Of a stretch of DNA of 64,000 nucleotides, positions 8,597-16,499 are shown piece after piece. The notes beneath the pieces are model-generated. The model was given only the letters and a program-made list of their open reading frames with translations, was not told the origin of the DNA and searched no databases. Numbering within the stretch: position 1 is the first letter of the stretch; every line of letters begins with the position of its first letter. The translations under genes and the position numbers were made by a program. This DNA comes from an uncultured Lachnospiraceae bacterium (GTDB lineage: Bacteria > Bacillota > Clostridia > Lachnospirales > Lachnospiraceae): positions 62,001 through 126,000 of the forward strand of contig CAJUNR010000009.1 of the NCBI GenBank assembly GCA_910587765.1. Reading direction: 5' to 3'.

Positions 8597-11356
8597 ATGC
8601 ATGACCACAAAGAAAATCACGCGCATTCGCATGAACATGACGGTCATGAGCACAATCACGGGCCTCATGAGCACGGTCATGAAGGCGGCTGCGGCCATCA
8701 CGAACACAATCACAGTCATGAGGGCGGCTGCGGCCATGAGGACGGTTGCGGCTGCGTTCACGATCATGGGCCGCAGGATGAGACGACCAGATCTCATACG
8801 CATTTTGTGACGGAACATCATCACACGGCAGGACATCCGGACGACTGTGACTGCGAAGCCTGCAATCCGCATATAGAATACTGCGATGTGTGCGGGGAGT
8901 CGCTGGCAAAGTGCCTCTGCGTGATGCCGGATGAGAAGATGGAGAAGCGGGTCTATATTCTGGAAGGACTGGACTGCGCCAACTGCGCGGCAAAGGTGGA
9001 GGCGAAGATTCGCCAGATGCCGGAGGTGGAGTATGCATCGGTGGCGTATGCGACGAAACAGCTTCGGGTATCGGCGCCGGATCACAGCGGCCTGATGGAG
9101 AAGATGCAGGCGGTCATTGATTCTATTGAGGACGGGATTACCCTGGTCCCCAGGAATCGGAAAGTCTGTGCGACGGTTTCGAAGACAAAGGTTTATGTAC
9201 TGCAGGGGCTGGACTGCGCCAGCTGTGCGGCCAAGATTGAACAGAAGATCAAGACGATGGACGGCGTGGACGACGTCTCCATTACTTATGCCAACAAGCA
9301 GATGCGCCTCTCCGCCAGCCGGCCGGAGGTATTGATTCCTTCTATTCAGAAAGCCATCGACTCTATGGAAGACGGCATTACGGTCGTAGCCAAAGAAGAG
9401 ATAAAAAAAGAATCGGAAAAAGCAGAAAAGAAATCGGCTGTTCCGGAGAAGTACAGGCCTCTGCTCTCCATCGGAAGCGGAGCGGTTCTGTTTCTGATTG
9501 GATTCACCGCAGTTCATGCCGGCGGGCTGGAAGAATCTGATATGCGGCTCCTTCCGCTCTTTATTGTCTCCTATCTGATTCTTGGCGGTAAGGTTCTGAT
9601 GACTGCCGGCAGAAATATGAAAAAGGGACAGATATTCGATGAAAATTTTCTGATGTGTATTGCTACTTTGGGAGCTTTTGCGATCCGGGAATTTCCGGAA
9701 GCGGTGGGCGTGATGCTGTTCTACCGCATCGGCGAGTATTTTGAAGACCGGGCGACGGAGCAGAGCCGGTCTCAGATCATGGACGCAGTAGATCTTCGCC
9801 CGGAAGTAGTCAATCTGGTCGTCGGGGACGAAGTACGCGTCATGGATGCGGAAGAGGCGGTTGTCGGCGATATCGTGCTGGTGCGGCCGGGAGACCGGGT
9901 GCCCCTGGACGGTGTGGTGATTGACGGAGAGACCCGTCTTGATACTTCTGCCATTACCGGAGAACCGGTTCCGGTGAAAGCGGGCGTGGGCGATCTGGTG
10001 AGTTCCGGCTGTGTTAATACGTCCGGGCAGATCAAGATCCGGGTGGAAAAAGTTCTGGAAGAATCCATGGTGACTCGTATTCTGGATTCGGTGGAGAATG
10101 CGGCGGCCAGCAAGCCCAATATTGATAAATTTATCACAAGGTTTGCGCGGGTGTACACGCCGTTTGTCGTACTGTTTGCGGCTCTGGTGGCAGTCGCACT
10201 GCCTTTTGTTCTCCCGAACTGGCATTTCTTCGTAGACGCGGAATATACAGGGACTACCGGAGTCGTATACGGAACTTCCGGAACGGCGTCGGTTTTGACA
10301 GCGCTGACTTTCCTGGTCATCAGTTGTCCGTGTGCGCTCGTGCTTTCCGTGCCGCTGGCGTTTTTCTCCGGGATCGGCGCGGCTTCCAAAAAGAATATTC
10401 TGTTCAAAGGCGGGGTGGCGATCGAGTCTTTGAAGAGTGTAAAAGCGGTGGTCATGGACAAAACCGGAACGATTACAAAGGGGAATTTTGTCGTACAGAA
10501 TGTGGTCTGCGTTGATCCGGATATGACGGAGGATGAACTGCTGGCAATCAGCGCCGGCTGCGAGCTGTCGTCCACACATCCGATCGGCAGCAGCATTGTA
10601 GAAGCTGCGGGAGACAGGAAACTGGAGATTGAGCGGCCGTCCAAAGTGGAAGAGATCGCAGGCCACGGCATCCGCGCCCGGTTCAGCAAAGGCGAGGTGC
10701 TGTGCGGCAACCGCAAGCTGATGGAAGCGAATCATGTGGATTTTTCGGCATATAAAAAAGAACAGTTTGGCACCGAAGTGCTTACCGCGCTGAACGGGAA
10801 ATTTATCGGTCATATCGTAATTTCCGACACGATCAAACCGGATGCGGCGACCGCCATTGCCAGAACGAAGAAATACGGGATTGTCACCGCCATGCTGACC
10901 GGCGATGCCGAAGACAGCGCGAAAGCAGTCGCCGCAGAAGCGGGAATCGACGAGGTTCATGCAAAGCTGCTTCCGGAAGACAAATTTAACGAACTGAAAA
11001 AGATCCGTGAAAAACATGGGAGCGTCATGTTCGTAGGCGACGGGATCAACGATGCTCCGGTCCTTGCGGGAGCGGATGTGGGTGCGGCCATGGGAAGCGG
11101 CGCGGATGCGGCAATCGAGGCGGCGGACGTGGTATTTATGACGTCGGAGATGAACGCCATTCCGGAAGCCATCGGTATCGCAAGAGCAACCTCCAGAATT
11201 TCGTGGCAGAATGTATATTTTGCGCTGGCGGTCAAGGCGGTCGTTATGATTGCGGGCCTGTTCGGGTTTGCGAATATGTGGGTCGCGGTATTTGCCGATA
11301 CGGGCGTATCGGTGTTGTGCCTTCTGAATTCCATACGGATTCTGTACCGGAAGTAA
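8597..11356 (+). CDS. Heavy-metal P1B-type ATPase with His-rich N-terminus and two HMA domains
   Basis: The 919-residue protein begins with about 90 residues dominated by His, Gly, Cys and Asp, then a small Cys cluster (CDCEACN, CDVCGESLAKCLC). Two heavy-metal-associated domains follow, with GLDCANCAAK near residue 126 and GLDCASCAAK near 206. The core has a CPC motif (SCPCALVLS, about 577), the phosphorylation site DKTGTITKG (about 621), the HP motif and GDGINDAP. A Lys in TM7 (ALAVKAVVM) and DTG in TM8 fit the P1B-2 Zn/Cd/Pb subgroup. It lies 43 bases after the lipoprotein gene with a GAGGAGG site. Likely role: export of Zn/Cd or excess metal, perhaps guarding the importer's selectivity (inference). 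Confidence 0.92.
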   Translation: MHDHKENHAHSHEHDGHEHNHGPHEHGHEGGCGHHEHNHSHEGGCGHEDGCGCVHDHGPQDETTRSHTHFVTEHHHTAGHPDDCDCEACNPHIEYCDVCGESLAKCLCVMPDEKMEKRVYILEGLDCANCAAKVEAKIRQMPEVEYASVAYATKQLRVSAPDHSGLMEKMQAVIDSIEDGITLVPRNRKVCATVSKTKVYVLQGLDCASCAAKIEQKIKTMDGVDDVSITYANKQMRLSASRPEVLIPSIQKAIDSMEDGITVVAKEEIKKESEKAEKKSAVPEKYRPLLSIGSGAVLFLIGFTAVHAGGLEESDMRLLPLFIVSYLILGGKVLMTAGRNMKKGQIFDENFLMCIATLGAFAIREFPEAVGVMLFYRIGEYFEDRATEQSRSQIMDAVDLRPEVVNLVVGDEVRVMDAEEAVVGDIVLVRPGDRVPLDGVVIDGETRLDTSAITGEPVPVKAGVGDLVSSGCVNTSGQIKIRVEKVLEESMVTRILDSVENAAASKPNIDKFITRFARVYTPFVVLFAALVAVALPFVLPNWHFFVDAEYTGTTGVVYGTSGTASVLTALTFLVISCPCALVLSVPLAFFSGIGAASKKNILFKGGVAIESLKSVKAVVMDKTGTITKGNFVVQNVVCVDPDMTEDELLAISAGCELSSTHPIGSSIVEAAGDRKLEIERPSKVEEIAGHGIRARFSKGEVLCGNRKLMEANHVDFSAYKKEQFGTEVLTALNGKFIGHIVISDTIKPDAATAIARTKKYGIVTAMLTGDAEDSAKAVAAEAGIDEVHAKLLPEDKFNELKKIREKHGSVMFVGDGINDAPVLAGADVGAAMGSGADAAIEAADVVFMTSEMNAIPEAIGIARATSRISWQNVYFALAVKAVVMIAGLFGFANMWVAVFADTGVSVLCLLNSIRILYRK

Positions 11357-11412
11357 GTCAGAGTGCGCAGAAGCGATAAAGGTATTTCCTGAACGAATGG
11401 AGGGATCGATTA

Positions 11413-12357
11413 ATGTGGAAAATATGCGGACAGGAACTGGAGGCAGGGGAGAAGCGGCAGGTGACGCTGTATCCGAATATGGAGGATTACGAGATTCCGG
11501 CAACTTTGATCTGCGGAGCCAACTCCGGAAGGACGGTTGTTGTGACGGCCCAGATCCACGCCGGGGAATATAACGGGACTCCCGCGGTAATTCAGGCGGC
11601 GCGGGAAATCACACCGGAAAAACTGACGGGAAATCTGGTACTGATGCATTGTGTGAATACCAGCGGATTTTGGCAGCAGCACTGGAGGACTCTGCCGGAG
11701 GACGGATTTAATCTGAATGCGGATTATCCGGGACGGCCGGACGGGACGGCGGGGGAGAGACTGGCGGACTGGTTCGTAAAGGAGATTTTTCCGAAAGCGG
11801 ATTTTCTTCTGGATCTGCACGGAGGAAGCGTCAACGAAATTTTGACGCCGTGTCTGTTTTATCCGAAGGCGGAGGAGGTAAGAGAGGAGTCGCTGGCCGC
11901 GGCCAAGGCCCTGGATGTGCCCTATCTGATCGCTTCAGAGGCAACGGGAGGAGAATACAGCTATGCCGCGAATTTTAACGCGGTTCCTGCGCTTCTTCTG
12001 GAACGCGGTTACGGCGGTTTCTGCAGGGAAGAATGGACTGCGGGACATAAGAGAAACATCCGTCTGCTGCTTATACATCTTGGCATGTATGAATTTAAAG
12101 AACCAAAGGCCGGATATGAACCGAAGATTTATGAGCGCGTGGTCTATCTGGAAAGCGGGCAGGCAGGACTCTGGTATCCGGCAGTAAAGGAAAACGACCG
12201 GGTCGCCGAAGGGCAGATGCTCGGACGCCTGGAGGATATGTACGGAAATGTCGTACAGGAGTTCCGTGCGGAGGGCGGCGGCGTGGTATTTTATTATACC
12301 GGCGGGCTTGCGGTAGGAGAAGGGGATTCTCTGGTGGCGTACGGGCTGGAGGGATGA
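11413..12357 (+). CDS. Succinylglutamate desuccinylase/aspartoacylase-family (M14-like) zinc hydrolase
   Basis: A 314-residue protein with the zinc site of the AstE/ASPA family: QIHAGEYNG gives the His and Glu ligands and LLDLHGG the third His, with a catalytic Glu expected in LLLERGYGG. Such enzymes remove acyl groups from amino-acid derivatives or act as carboxypeptidase-like hydrolases. It follows the ATPase by 56 bases and may be the last gene of the cobalamin-controlled unit, or transcribed separately. Substrate unknown. Confidence 0.75.
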   Translation: MWKICGQELEAGEKRQVTLYPNMEDYEIPATLICGANSGRTVVVTAQIHAGEYNGTPAVIQAAREITPEKLTGNLVLMHCVNTSGFWQQHWRTLPEDGFNLNADYPGRPDGTAGERLADWFVKEIFPKADFLLDLHGGSVNEILTPCLFYPKAEEVREESLAAAKALDVPYLIASEATGGEYSYAANFNAVPALLLERGYGGFCREEWTAGHKRNIRLLLIHLGMYEFKEPKAGYEPKIYERVVYLESGQAGLWYPAVKENDRVAEGQMLGRLEDMYGNVVQEFRAEGGGVVFYYTGGLAVGEGDSLVAYGLEG

Positions 12358-12397
12358 GATAAAATCACGTTGTTGCGAATATTTCTCAACAGCTCCA

Positions 12398-12426
12398 TTG
12401 CTTTTTTCGGGGAATTCAGGTATTAT
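12398..12426 (+). promoter_or_regulatory. Promoter of the DUF2325 gene
   Basis: TTGCTT (12398-12403) and TATTAT (12421-12426) are separated by exactly 17 bases, immediately upstream of stacked palindromes. Confidence 0.65.
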
Positions 12427-12428
12427 GA

Positions 12429-12458
12429 GTTAGTAATAACTAATTAGTTTAAACTAAC
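12429..12458. promoter_or_regulatory. Stacked palindromic operator downstream of the -10 box
   Basis: Two abutting 14-base palindromes, TTAGTAATAACTAA (12430-12443, imperfect) and TTAGTTTAAACTAA (12444-12457, perfect), have a third, AACTAATTAGTT (12438-12449), across their joint. The block covers the expected transcription start, a classic repressor position. Shape and half-site resemble DtxR/MntR-type metalloregulator sites, but the cognate regulator is not visible here. Confidence 0.6.
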
Positions 12459-12511
12459 TCAGGAATGCCGAAGAGTGAGGGAAGCAAAAGCATGTATTTG
12501 GAGGTGTAAGG

Positions 12512-12793
12512 ATGAGCGTTGTGATTGTCGGGGGTCATGACCGGATGGTCTGCCAGTATCAGAAGATTTGCAGGAATTATCGGTGCAAGGCAAAAATTTT
12601 CACGCAGATGTCGGCGAATATGGATAAGCAGATAGGGACGCCGGATCTGTTCATCCTGTTTACCAATACCGTGTCGCATAAGATGGTGAAAACGGCGGTG
12701 GACGAGGCGAAAAGGAAGAAGATTCATGTGGTGCGCTGTCATACCAGCAGCGGGGCGGCACTGGAGAGTATTCTCAGAGAGTATTCGGCATGA
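12512..12793 (+). CDS. DUF2325 domain protein
   Basis: A 93-residue protein with the DUF2325 pattern: VVIVGGHDRM at the start, a central DLFILFTNTVSHKM and VVRCHTSSGAALESIL at the end. The family is small, soluble, and seen in Firmicutes near iron-transport and redox genes; biochemical function is not established. GGAGGTG lies seven bases upstream. It stands alone between its own promoter/operator and a strong terminator, so it is individually regulated, probably by metal (inference from the operator). Confidence 0.75.
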   Translation: MSVVIVGGHDRMVCQYQKICRNYRCKAKIFTQMSANMDKQIGTPDLFILFTNTVSHKMVKTAVDEAKRKKIHVVRCHTSSGAALESILREYSA

Positions 12794-12881
12794 TGCGCTG
12801 CGGATTTGTAAAATCTTACAGAAGTGTGAAAATCCTGTGGATTTCCTGATTTTCTTCTTGTCAAACGGGGAGTTTATGCGT

Positions 12882-12938
12882 AAAATGGAAAAAGCGTAGT
12901 TCTGCGCGGGCGCGGAGCTTATGCTTTTTCCATTTTTA
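12882..12938 (+). terminator. Long perfect hairpin, terminator of the DUF2325 unit
   Basis: A perfect 14-base inverted repeat (AAAATGGAAAAAGC 12882-12895 with its complement 12923-12936) encloses a GC-rich loop. The U-rich right arm gives termination on the plus strand. Confidence 0.7.
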
Positions 12939-12961
12939 TTATGCATACGGGTGCCCAAAGG
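12938..12961 (+). repeat. Terminator-associated dispersed repeat, short copy
   Basis: TTATGCATACGGGTGCCCAA matches the first 20 bases of the repeats at 931 and 34017 with few changes. It again starts at the end of a terminator. Confidence 0.5.
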
Positions 12962-12985
12962 AAGATTGCAAAGGGGGATGCGTTC

Positions 12986-13582
12986 ATGGCGAAGCAGTAT
13001 TTCAAGCCCGGGAATATGCTGTACCCGCTGCCGGCGGTCATGGTGAGCTGTCAGCGGCCGGGGGAGCGACCGAATATTATCACGGTGGCGTGGACGGGGA
13101 CGGTCTGTTCTTCGCCGGCGATGGTGTCCGTATCGGTGCGTCGGGAGCGCTACTCCTATGAGATTTTGAAAGAGACCGGGGAATTTGTGATCAATCTTGC
13201 CACCAAAGAACTGGTGCGCGCGCTTGATTACTGCGGCGTGCGTTCGGGAAGGGACGTGGACAAGTTTGCGCAGATGCATCTGCAGGAGCTGCCGTCAAAG
13301 ACGGTGAAGGCGCCGGGGATTATGGAGAGCCCGGTGAACATTGAGTGCCGCGTAACGGAGGTAAAGCCCCTGGGGAGCCATGACCTGTTTCTGGCCGAGG
13401 TGACGAGCGTAACCGTCGACGACCGGTATATGGACGAGAGCGGAAAATTCCGCCTGAACGATGCCGGACTGATCGCCTATTCTCATGGAGCATATTTTGA
13501 GCTCGGGAAAAAGGCGGGCAGCTTTGGATATTCCGTTCGCAGACAGGGTAAAAAGGAACGGAAGAAAAATAAGAGAAAGTAA
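12986..13582 (+). CDS. Flavin-reductase-like, FMN-binding split-barrel protein
   Basis: A 198-residue protein with the flavin reductase domain pattern: a PAVMVSCQRPGERPNIITVAW opening, SPAMVSVSVRRERYSYEIL, then FVINLATKELVRALDYCGVRSGRDVDKF. These proteins bind FMN and are often of unknown physiological role. The ATG at 12986 is used because AAGGGGG lies about ten bases upstream; an earlier in-frame ATG falls inside the dispersed repeat. The Lys/Arg-rich tail is ordinary for the family. Confidence 0.8.
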   Translation: MAKQYFKPGNMLYPLPAVMVSCQRPGERPNIITVAWTGTVCSSPAMVSVSVRRERYSYEILKETGEFVINLATKELVRALDYCGVRSGRDVDKFAQMHLQELPSKTVKAPGIMESPVNIECRVTEVKPLGSHDLFLAEVTSVTVDDRYMDESGKFRLNDAGLIAYSHGAYFELGKKAGSFGYSVRRQGKKERKKNKRK

Positions 13583-13599
13583 GGAACCGAATTGATTTC

Positions 13600-15054
13600 A
13601 TGCGAAAGAAGAGACTGTTTGGAAAAAATTTCAAATTGAGATATGCAATGACGGCGGTGGGGTGCTGTCTGGCGCTTCTGTGCGCGGCTCCGATCCTGGG
13701 AGAGACCTACGGACTGGAGACGACGTACTGCGAAGTGCTCCTGGACGGCGAAGTGATCGGAGCGGTGTCGGATCCGTCGGTGGTGGATCAGGCGTTTCTG
13801 GATGCCAGGGCGCGGATCGCCAGAGAGACCAACGGGCTGGTGCTGGCCAACGTGGCCTGTGATTTTGAGCGGGTTCAGAAGCTGGTGGGCAGTACGCTGG
13901 AGCCGGAAGGGCTGGAAGAGCTGATCTATCAGCTTCTGAAGGAAAAGGTAAAGACGGCGAAACAGAAGTATTATCTGGTGAAGGTCAATGAATTTACGGT
14001 TAATCTGGCTACGATTGACGAGGTCAGAGAGCTTCTGCTGGCCGCGCTCGCGCCGTACGATCCGGACGGAATGTTTCAGGTGGATGTGGTGTCGGATACG
14101 AGCAGAGAGCTGAACGCGTTTACGATTGAGGTGACGCCCAAGGGGGAACTTCCGGAAGGAGACGGGCTGAAAGCGCTGGACTTCTTTGAAAAAGTAGAGA
14201 TCGCGGAGGCGTATATTGATTCGGACCAGTTGACCGATCTGTCGGATGCCATTGACGCCGTGACCAAGGAAAAGGAGAAGAATCAGACCTATGAGGTCGT
14301 GGCGGGCGATACGCTGTCCGTGATTGCCAACAGCAGGGGCTATTACGTGGACGAGGTGCTGGCGCTGAATCCGGGACTGACCCGGGATGCCACATTGAAT
14401 ATCGGGGACGAGATTATCATCAGCGTGCCGGAACCGGAGCTTTCGATCTCCTCCACCGTCCAGTATACTTATGAGGAGGATTATTTTGCGGAGACGCAGT
14501 ATATAGAGAACGACAGTTGGTATACGACCCGCAGGGAGGTGCGTCAAGAAGCTTCTCCGGGGCATCACGAAGTGACGGTGCTGACCACCTCGAAAAATCA
14601 GACGGAGACGGGCCGGGAAATGATCGCGGAGAACGTTATGGTCGAGCCGGTGCCGGAGATCATCGAGAAGGGCACGCAGACTCCGCCCACTTATATTAAG
14701 CCGGTGACAGGCGGCGTACTTACGTCCGGCTTCAAGATGCGCTGGGGAAGGATGCACAGGGGCATTGACTGGGCGGTGCCTACCGGGACATCCGTCAGGG
14801 CCTCCTGCGGCGGAACCGTTGTCAGCGCGGGCTGGATGGGAAGCTATGGGTACTGCGTGACTTTGAGCCATCCGGACGGGCGGCAGACCCGGTACGCGCA
14901 CCTGAGCAAGATCCTGGTGTCTCCCGGGCAGAAGGTGGATCAGAATCAGACGATTGCGCGCAGCGGAAGCACCGGAAGGAGTACGGGCCCGCACGTACAT
15001 TTTGAGATTATCATCGGCGGACAGCGGGTGAATCCGCTGCAGTATCTGAATTAG
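13600..15054 (+). CDS. Membrane-anchored LysM-G5-M23 peptidoglycan endopeptidase
   Basis: The 484-residue protein has a basic N-terminus and one TM segment (MTAVGCCLALLCAAPILG), then a long extracellular spacer. A LysM domain follows (YEVVAGDTLSVIAN to NIGDEIII, about 228-272), then a G5-like domain, then an M23 peptidase domain (about 365-480). M23 zinc ligands are present: HRGIDWA, and HVHFE after a YAHLS motif. Expected role: cleavage of peptide cross-bridges during growth or division at the outer membrane face. It lies 17 bases after the flavin-reductase gene and just before the fatty-acid operon promoter. Confidence 0.9.
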   Translation: MRKKRLFGKNFKLRYAMTAVGCCLALLCAAPILGETYGLETTYCEVLLDGEVIGAVSDPSVVDQAFLDARARIARETNGLVLANVACDFERVQKLVGSTLEPEGLEELIYQLLKEKVKTAKQKYYLVKVNEFTVNLATIDEVRELLLAALAPYDPDGMFQVDVVSDTSRELNAFTIEVTPKGELPEGDGLKALDFFEKVEIAEAYIDSDQLTDLSDAIDAVTKEKEKNQTYEVVAGDTLSVIANSRGYYVDEVLALNPGLTRDATLNIGDEIIISVPEPELSISSTVQYTYEEDYFAETQYIENDSWYTTRREVRQEASPGHHEVTVLTTSKNQTETGREMIAENVMVEPVPEIIEKGTQTPPTYIKPVTGGVLTSGFKMRWGRMHRGIDWAVPTGTSVRASCGGTVVSAGWMGSYGYCVTLSHPDGRQTRYAHLSKILVSPGQKVDQNQTIARSGSTGRSTGPHVHFEIIIGGQRVNPLQYLN

Positions 15055-15083
15055 GGAAACAAGGTTAAAATCCGGGAAGGCAC

Positions 15084-15140
15084 TTGACAAACAGGCGCTT
15101 CCCGGATATACTTTACCCGAAAAAGTTTGAATATCAAAAT
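15084..15140 (+). promoter_or_regulatory. fabH promoter with FabT-like operator
   Basis: TTGACA (15084-15089), 17 bases, TATACT (15107-15112). Just downstream lies AGTTTGAATATCAAAAT (15124-15140), matching the MarR-family FabT palindrome TTTGA-N3-TCAAA. A separate inverted repeat TCCGGGAA/TTCCCGGA (15071-15078, 15099-15106) brackets the -35 box and may be a second operator or the M23 gene's weak terminator. Confidence 0.75.
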
Positions 15141-15164
15141 AATAGAAGAAACAGAGGACGGGAT

Positions 15165-16130
15165 ATGAAGGCGAAGATCATCGGCACCGGCTGTCAACTG
15201 CCGGCATATACAGCGGACAATGAGTATCTGTCGACACTGGTGGAGACCAGTGATGAATGGATCACGGAGCGCACGGGCATCCGGATGCGCCATCTGGTAC
15301 AGGAGGAGACTACGACATCCCTGGCCGCGGGCGCGGCGGGAAAGGCGCTGGCAGCCGCCGGCATGCAGGCGGAAGAGGTCGAGCTTCTGATTGTGGCGAC
15401 CATTACCGGGGATACGGAGACGCCGAGCACCGCATGCCGGGTGCAGGCGGAGCTGGGCGCGGTAAACGCGGTGGCGTTCGACATCAATGCCGCCTGCTCC
15501 GGTTTCCTGTATGCGGTACATATTGCGGATGCTTTTATCCGGAGCGGCGTCTATAAAAATGCGCTGCTGATCGGAGCGGAGACCCTGTCGAAGCTGGTGG
15601 ACTGGACAGACCGGGGGACCTGCGTGCTGTTCGGAGACGGAGCGGGAGCCGCGGTTGTGGCGGCGGCGGAGCGGGGAGGCGTTGTGGCTCAGTCCATCGG
15701 CAGCAACGGCAGCAAATGGGAGGTGCTTTCCTGCGCGGCGCGTCCGGTCAGGAACCCGGTCCGCAGGGACGAAGAGCCGTGCGGATATCTGAGGATGGAC
15801 GGACAGGAAGTCTTTAAGTTCGCGGTAAAGACCGTGCCTCTTTGTATTGAGGACGCGCTGGAGAAAGCGGGTATGCATCCGGAAGAGATCACCTATTATC
15901 TGCTCCATCAGGCGAACAAACGGATTATACAGTCTGTGGCGAAGCGGCTGAAGCAGCCGGAGGAAAAATTCCCGATGAACATTGACCGCTGCGCGAATAC
16001 TTCGGCGGCCAGCCTTCCGATTCTGTTGGCGCAGATGGACGCGGAGGGAAAGCTGCATCCGGGGGATAAGCTGGTGCTGTCCGGTTTCGGGGCGGGACTG
16101 ACCTGGGGGGCCTGCGTGCTGGAGTGGTAA
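15165..16130 (+). CDS. fabH: Beta-ketoacyl-ACP synthase III
   Basis: A 321-residue condensing enzyme that starts fatty acid synthesis by joining acetyl-CoA (or a branched acyl-CoA) with malonyl-ACP. The triad is visible: Cys in NAACSGFLYA (about 112), His in LLHQANKRI and Asn in ANTSAASLPI. The ATG at 15165 is the conserved start (MKAKIIGTGCQLP); the longer frame would run through the promoter. First gene of the operon, led by a strong promoter with a FabT-type operator. Confidence 0.95.
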   Translation: MKAKIIGTGCQLPAYTADNEYLSTLVETSDEWITERTGIRMRHLVQEETTTSLAAGAAGKALAAAGMQAEEVELLIVATITGDTETPSTACRVQAELGAVNAVAFDINAACSGFLYAVHIADAFIRSGVYKNALLIGAETLSKLVDWTDRGTCVLFGDGAGAAVVAAAERGGVVAQSIGSNGSKWEVLSCAARPVRNPVRRDEEPCGYLRMDGQEVFKFAVKTVPLCIEDALEKAGMHPEEITYYLLHQANKRIIQSVAKRLKQPEEKFPMNIDRCANTSAASLPILLAQMDAEGKLHPGDKLVLSGFGAGLTWGACVLEW

Positions 16131-16157
16131 AGCGTTTCAAATTTCTGAAAAAGGATA

Positions 16158-16200
16158 TTGACAAAACGGCGGACCGACTATATACTTTGAATGTCAAAGT
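16158..16200 (+). promoter_or_regulatory. acpP promoter with FabT-like operator
   Basis: TTGACA (16158-16163), 17 bases, TATACT (16181-16186). The -10 box overlaps a perfect palindrome ACTTTGAATGTCAAAGT (16184-16200), the same TTTGA-N3-TCAAA site as at fabH. A dedicated promoter fits the high demand for acyl carrier protein. Confidence 0.78.
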
Positions 16201-16245
16201 AATTGAGAAGAAAACAGTTTATTTTTAAAAAAGGAGAACAATACA

Positions 16246-16479
16246 ATGTTGGAGAAAATTAAAGAGATGGTAGCGGAGCAGTTGAATGTGGATGCGGCGG
16301 ACCTGACCGCGGAGACTTCCTTTAAAGACGATCTGGGAGCGGATTCCCTGGACCTGTTCGAGCTTGTGACGAATCTGGAGGATGAGTATGAGATCGAGAT
16401 TCCGTCCGAGGAGCTGGAGCATCTTACGACCGTCGGCGCGGTTGCGGATTATCTGAAGGCCAAAGGGATCGAAGAATAA
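16246..16479 (+). CDS. acpP: Acyl carrier protein
   Basis: A 77-residue acidic protein with the phosphopantetheine site Ser in GADSLDLFELV (about residue 37) and the usual helix pattern. It carries growing acyl chains between the enzymes encoded around it. Preceded by AAAGGAGAA and its own promoter. Confidence 0.95.
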   Translation: MLEKIKEMVAEQLNVDAADLTAETSFKDDLGADSLDLFELVTNLEDEYEIEIPSEELEHLTTVGAVADYLKAKGIEE

Positions 16480-16499
16480 GAAGAAAGCAGGTGCCGGTG

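Noticed and set aside
8456..11503. Very long open frame (1015 codons) on the minus strand
   Set aside because: It is the antisense of the His-rich P-type ATPase. GC-rich third positions and His/Gly codons keep the reverse frame open; no domain or ribosome site is seen.
13483..15090. 535-codon open frame on the minus strand
   Set aside because: Antisense shadow of the M23 peptidase gene, whose LysM and zinc motifs prove the plus-strand frame.
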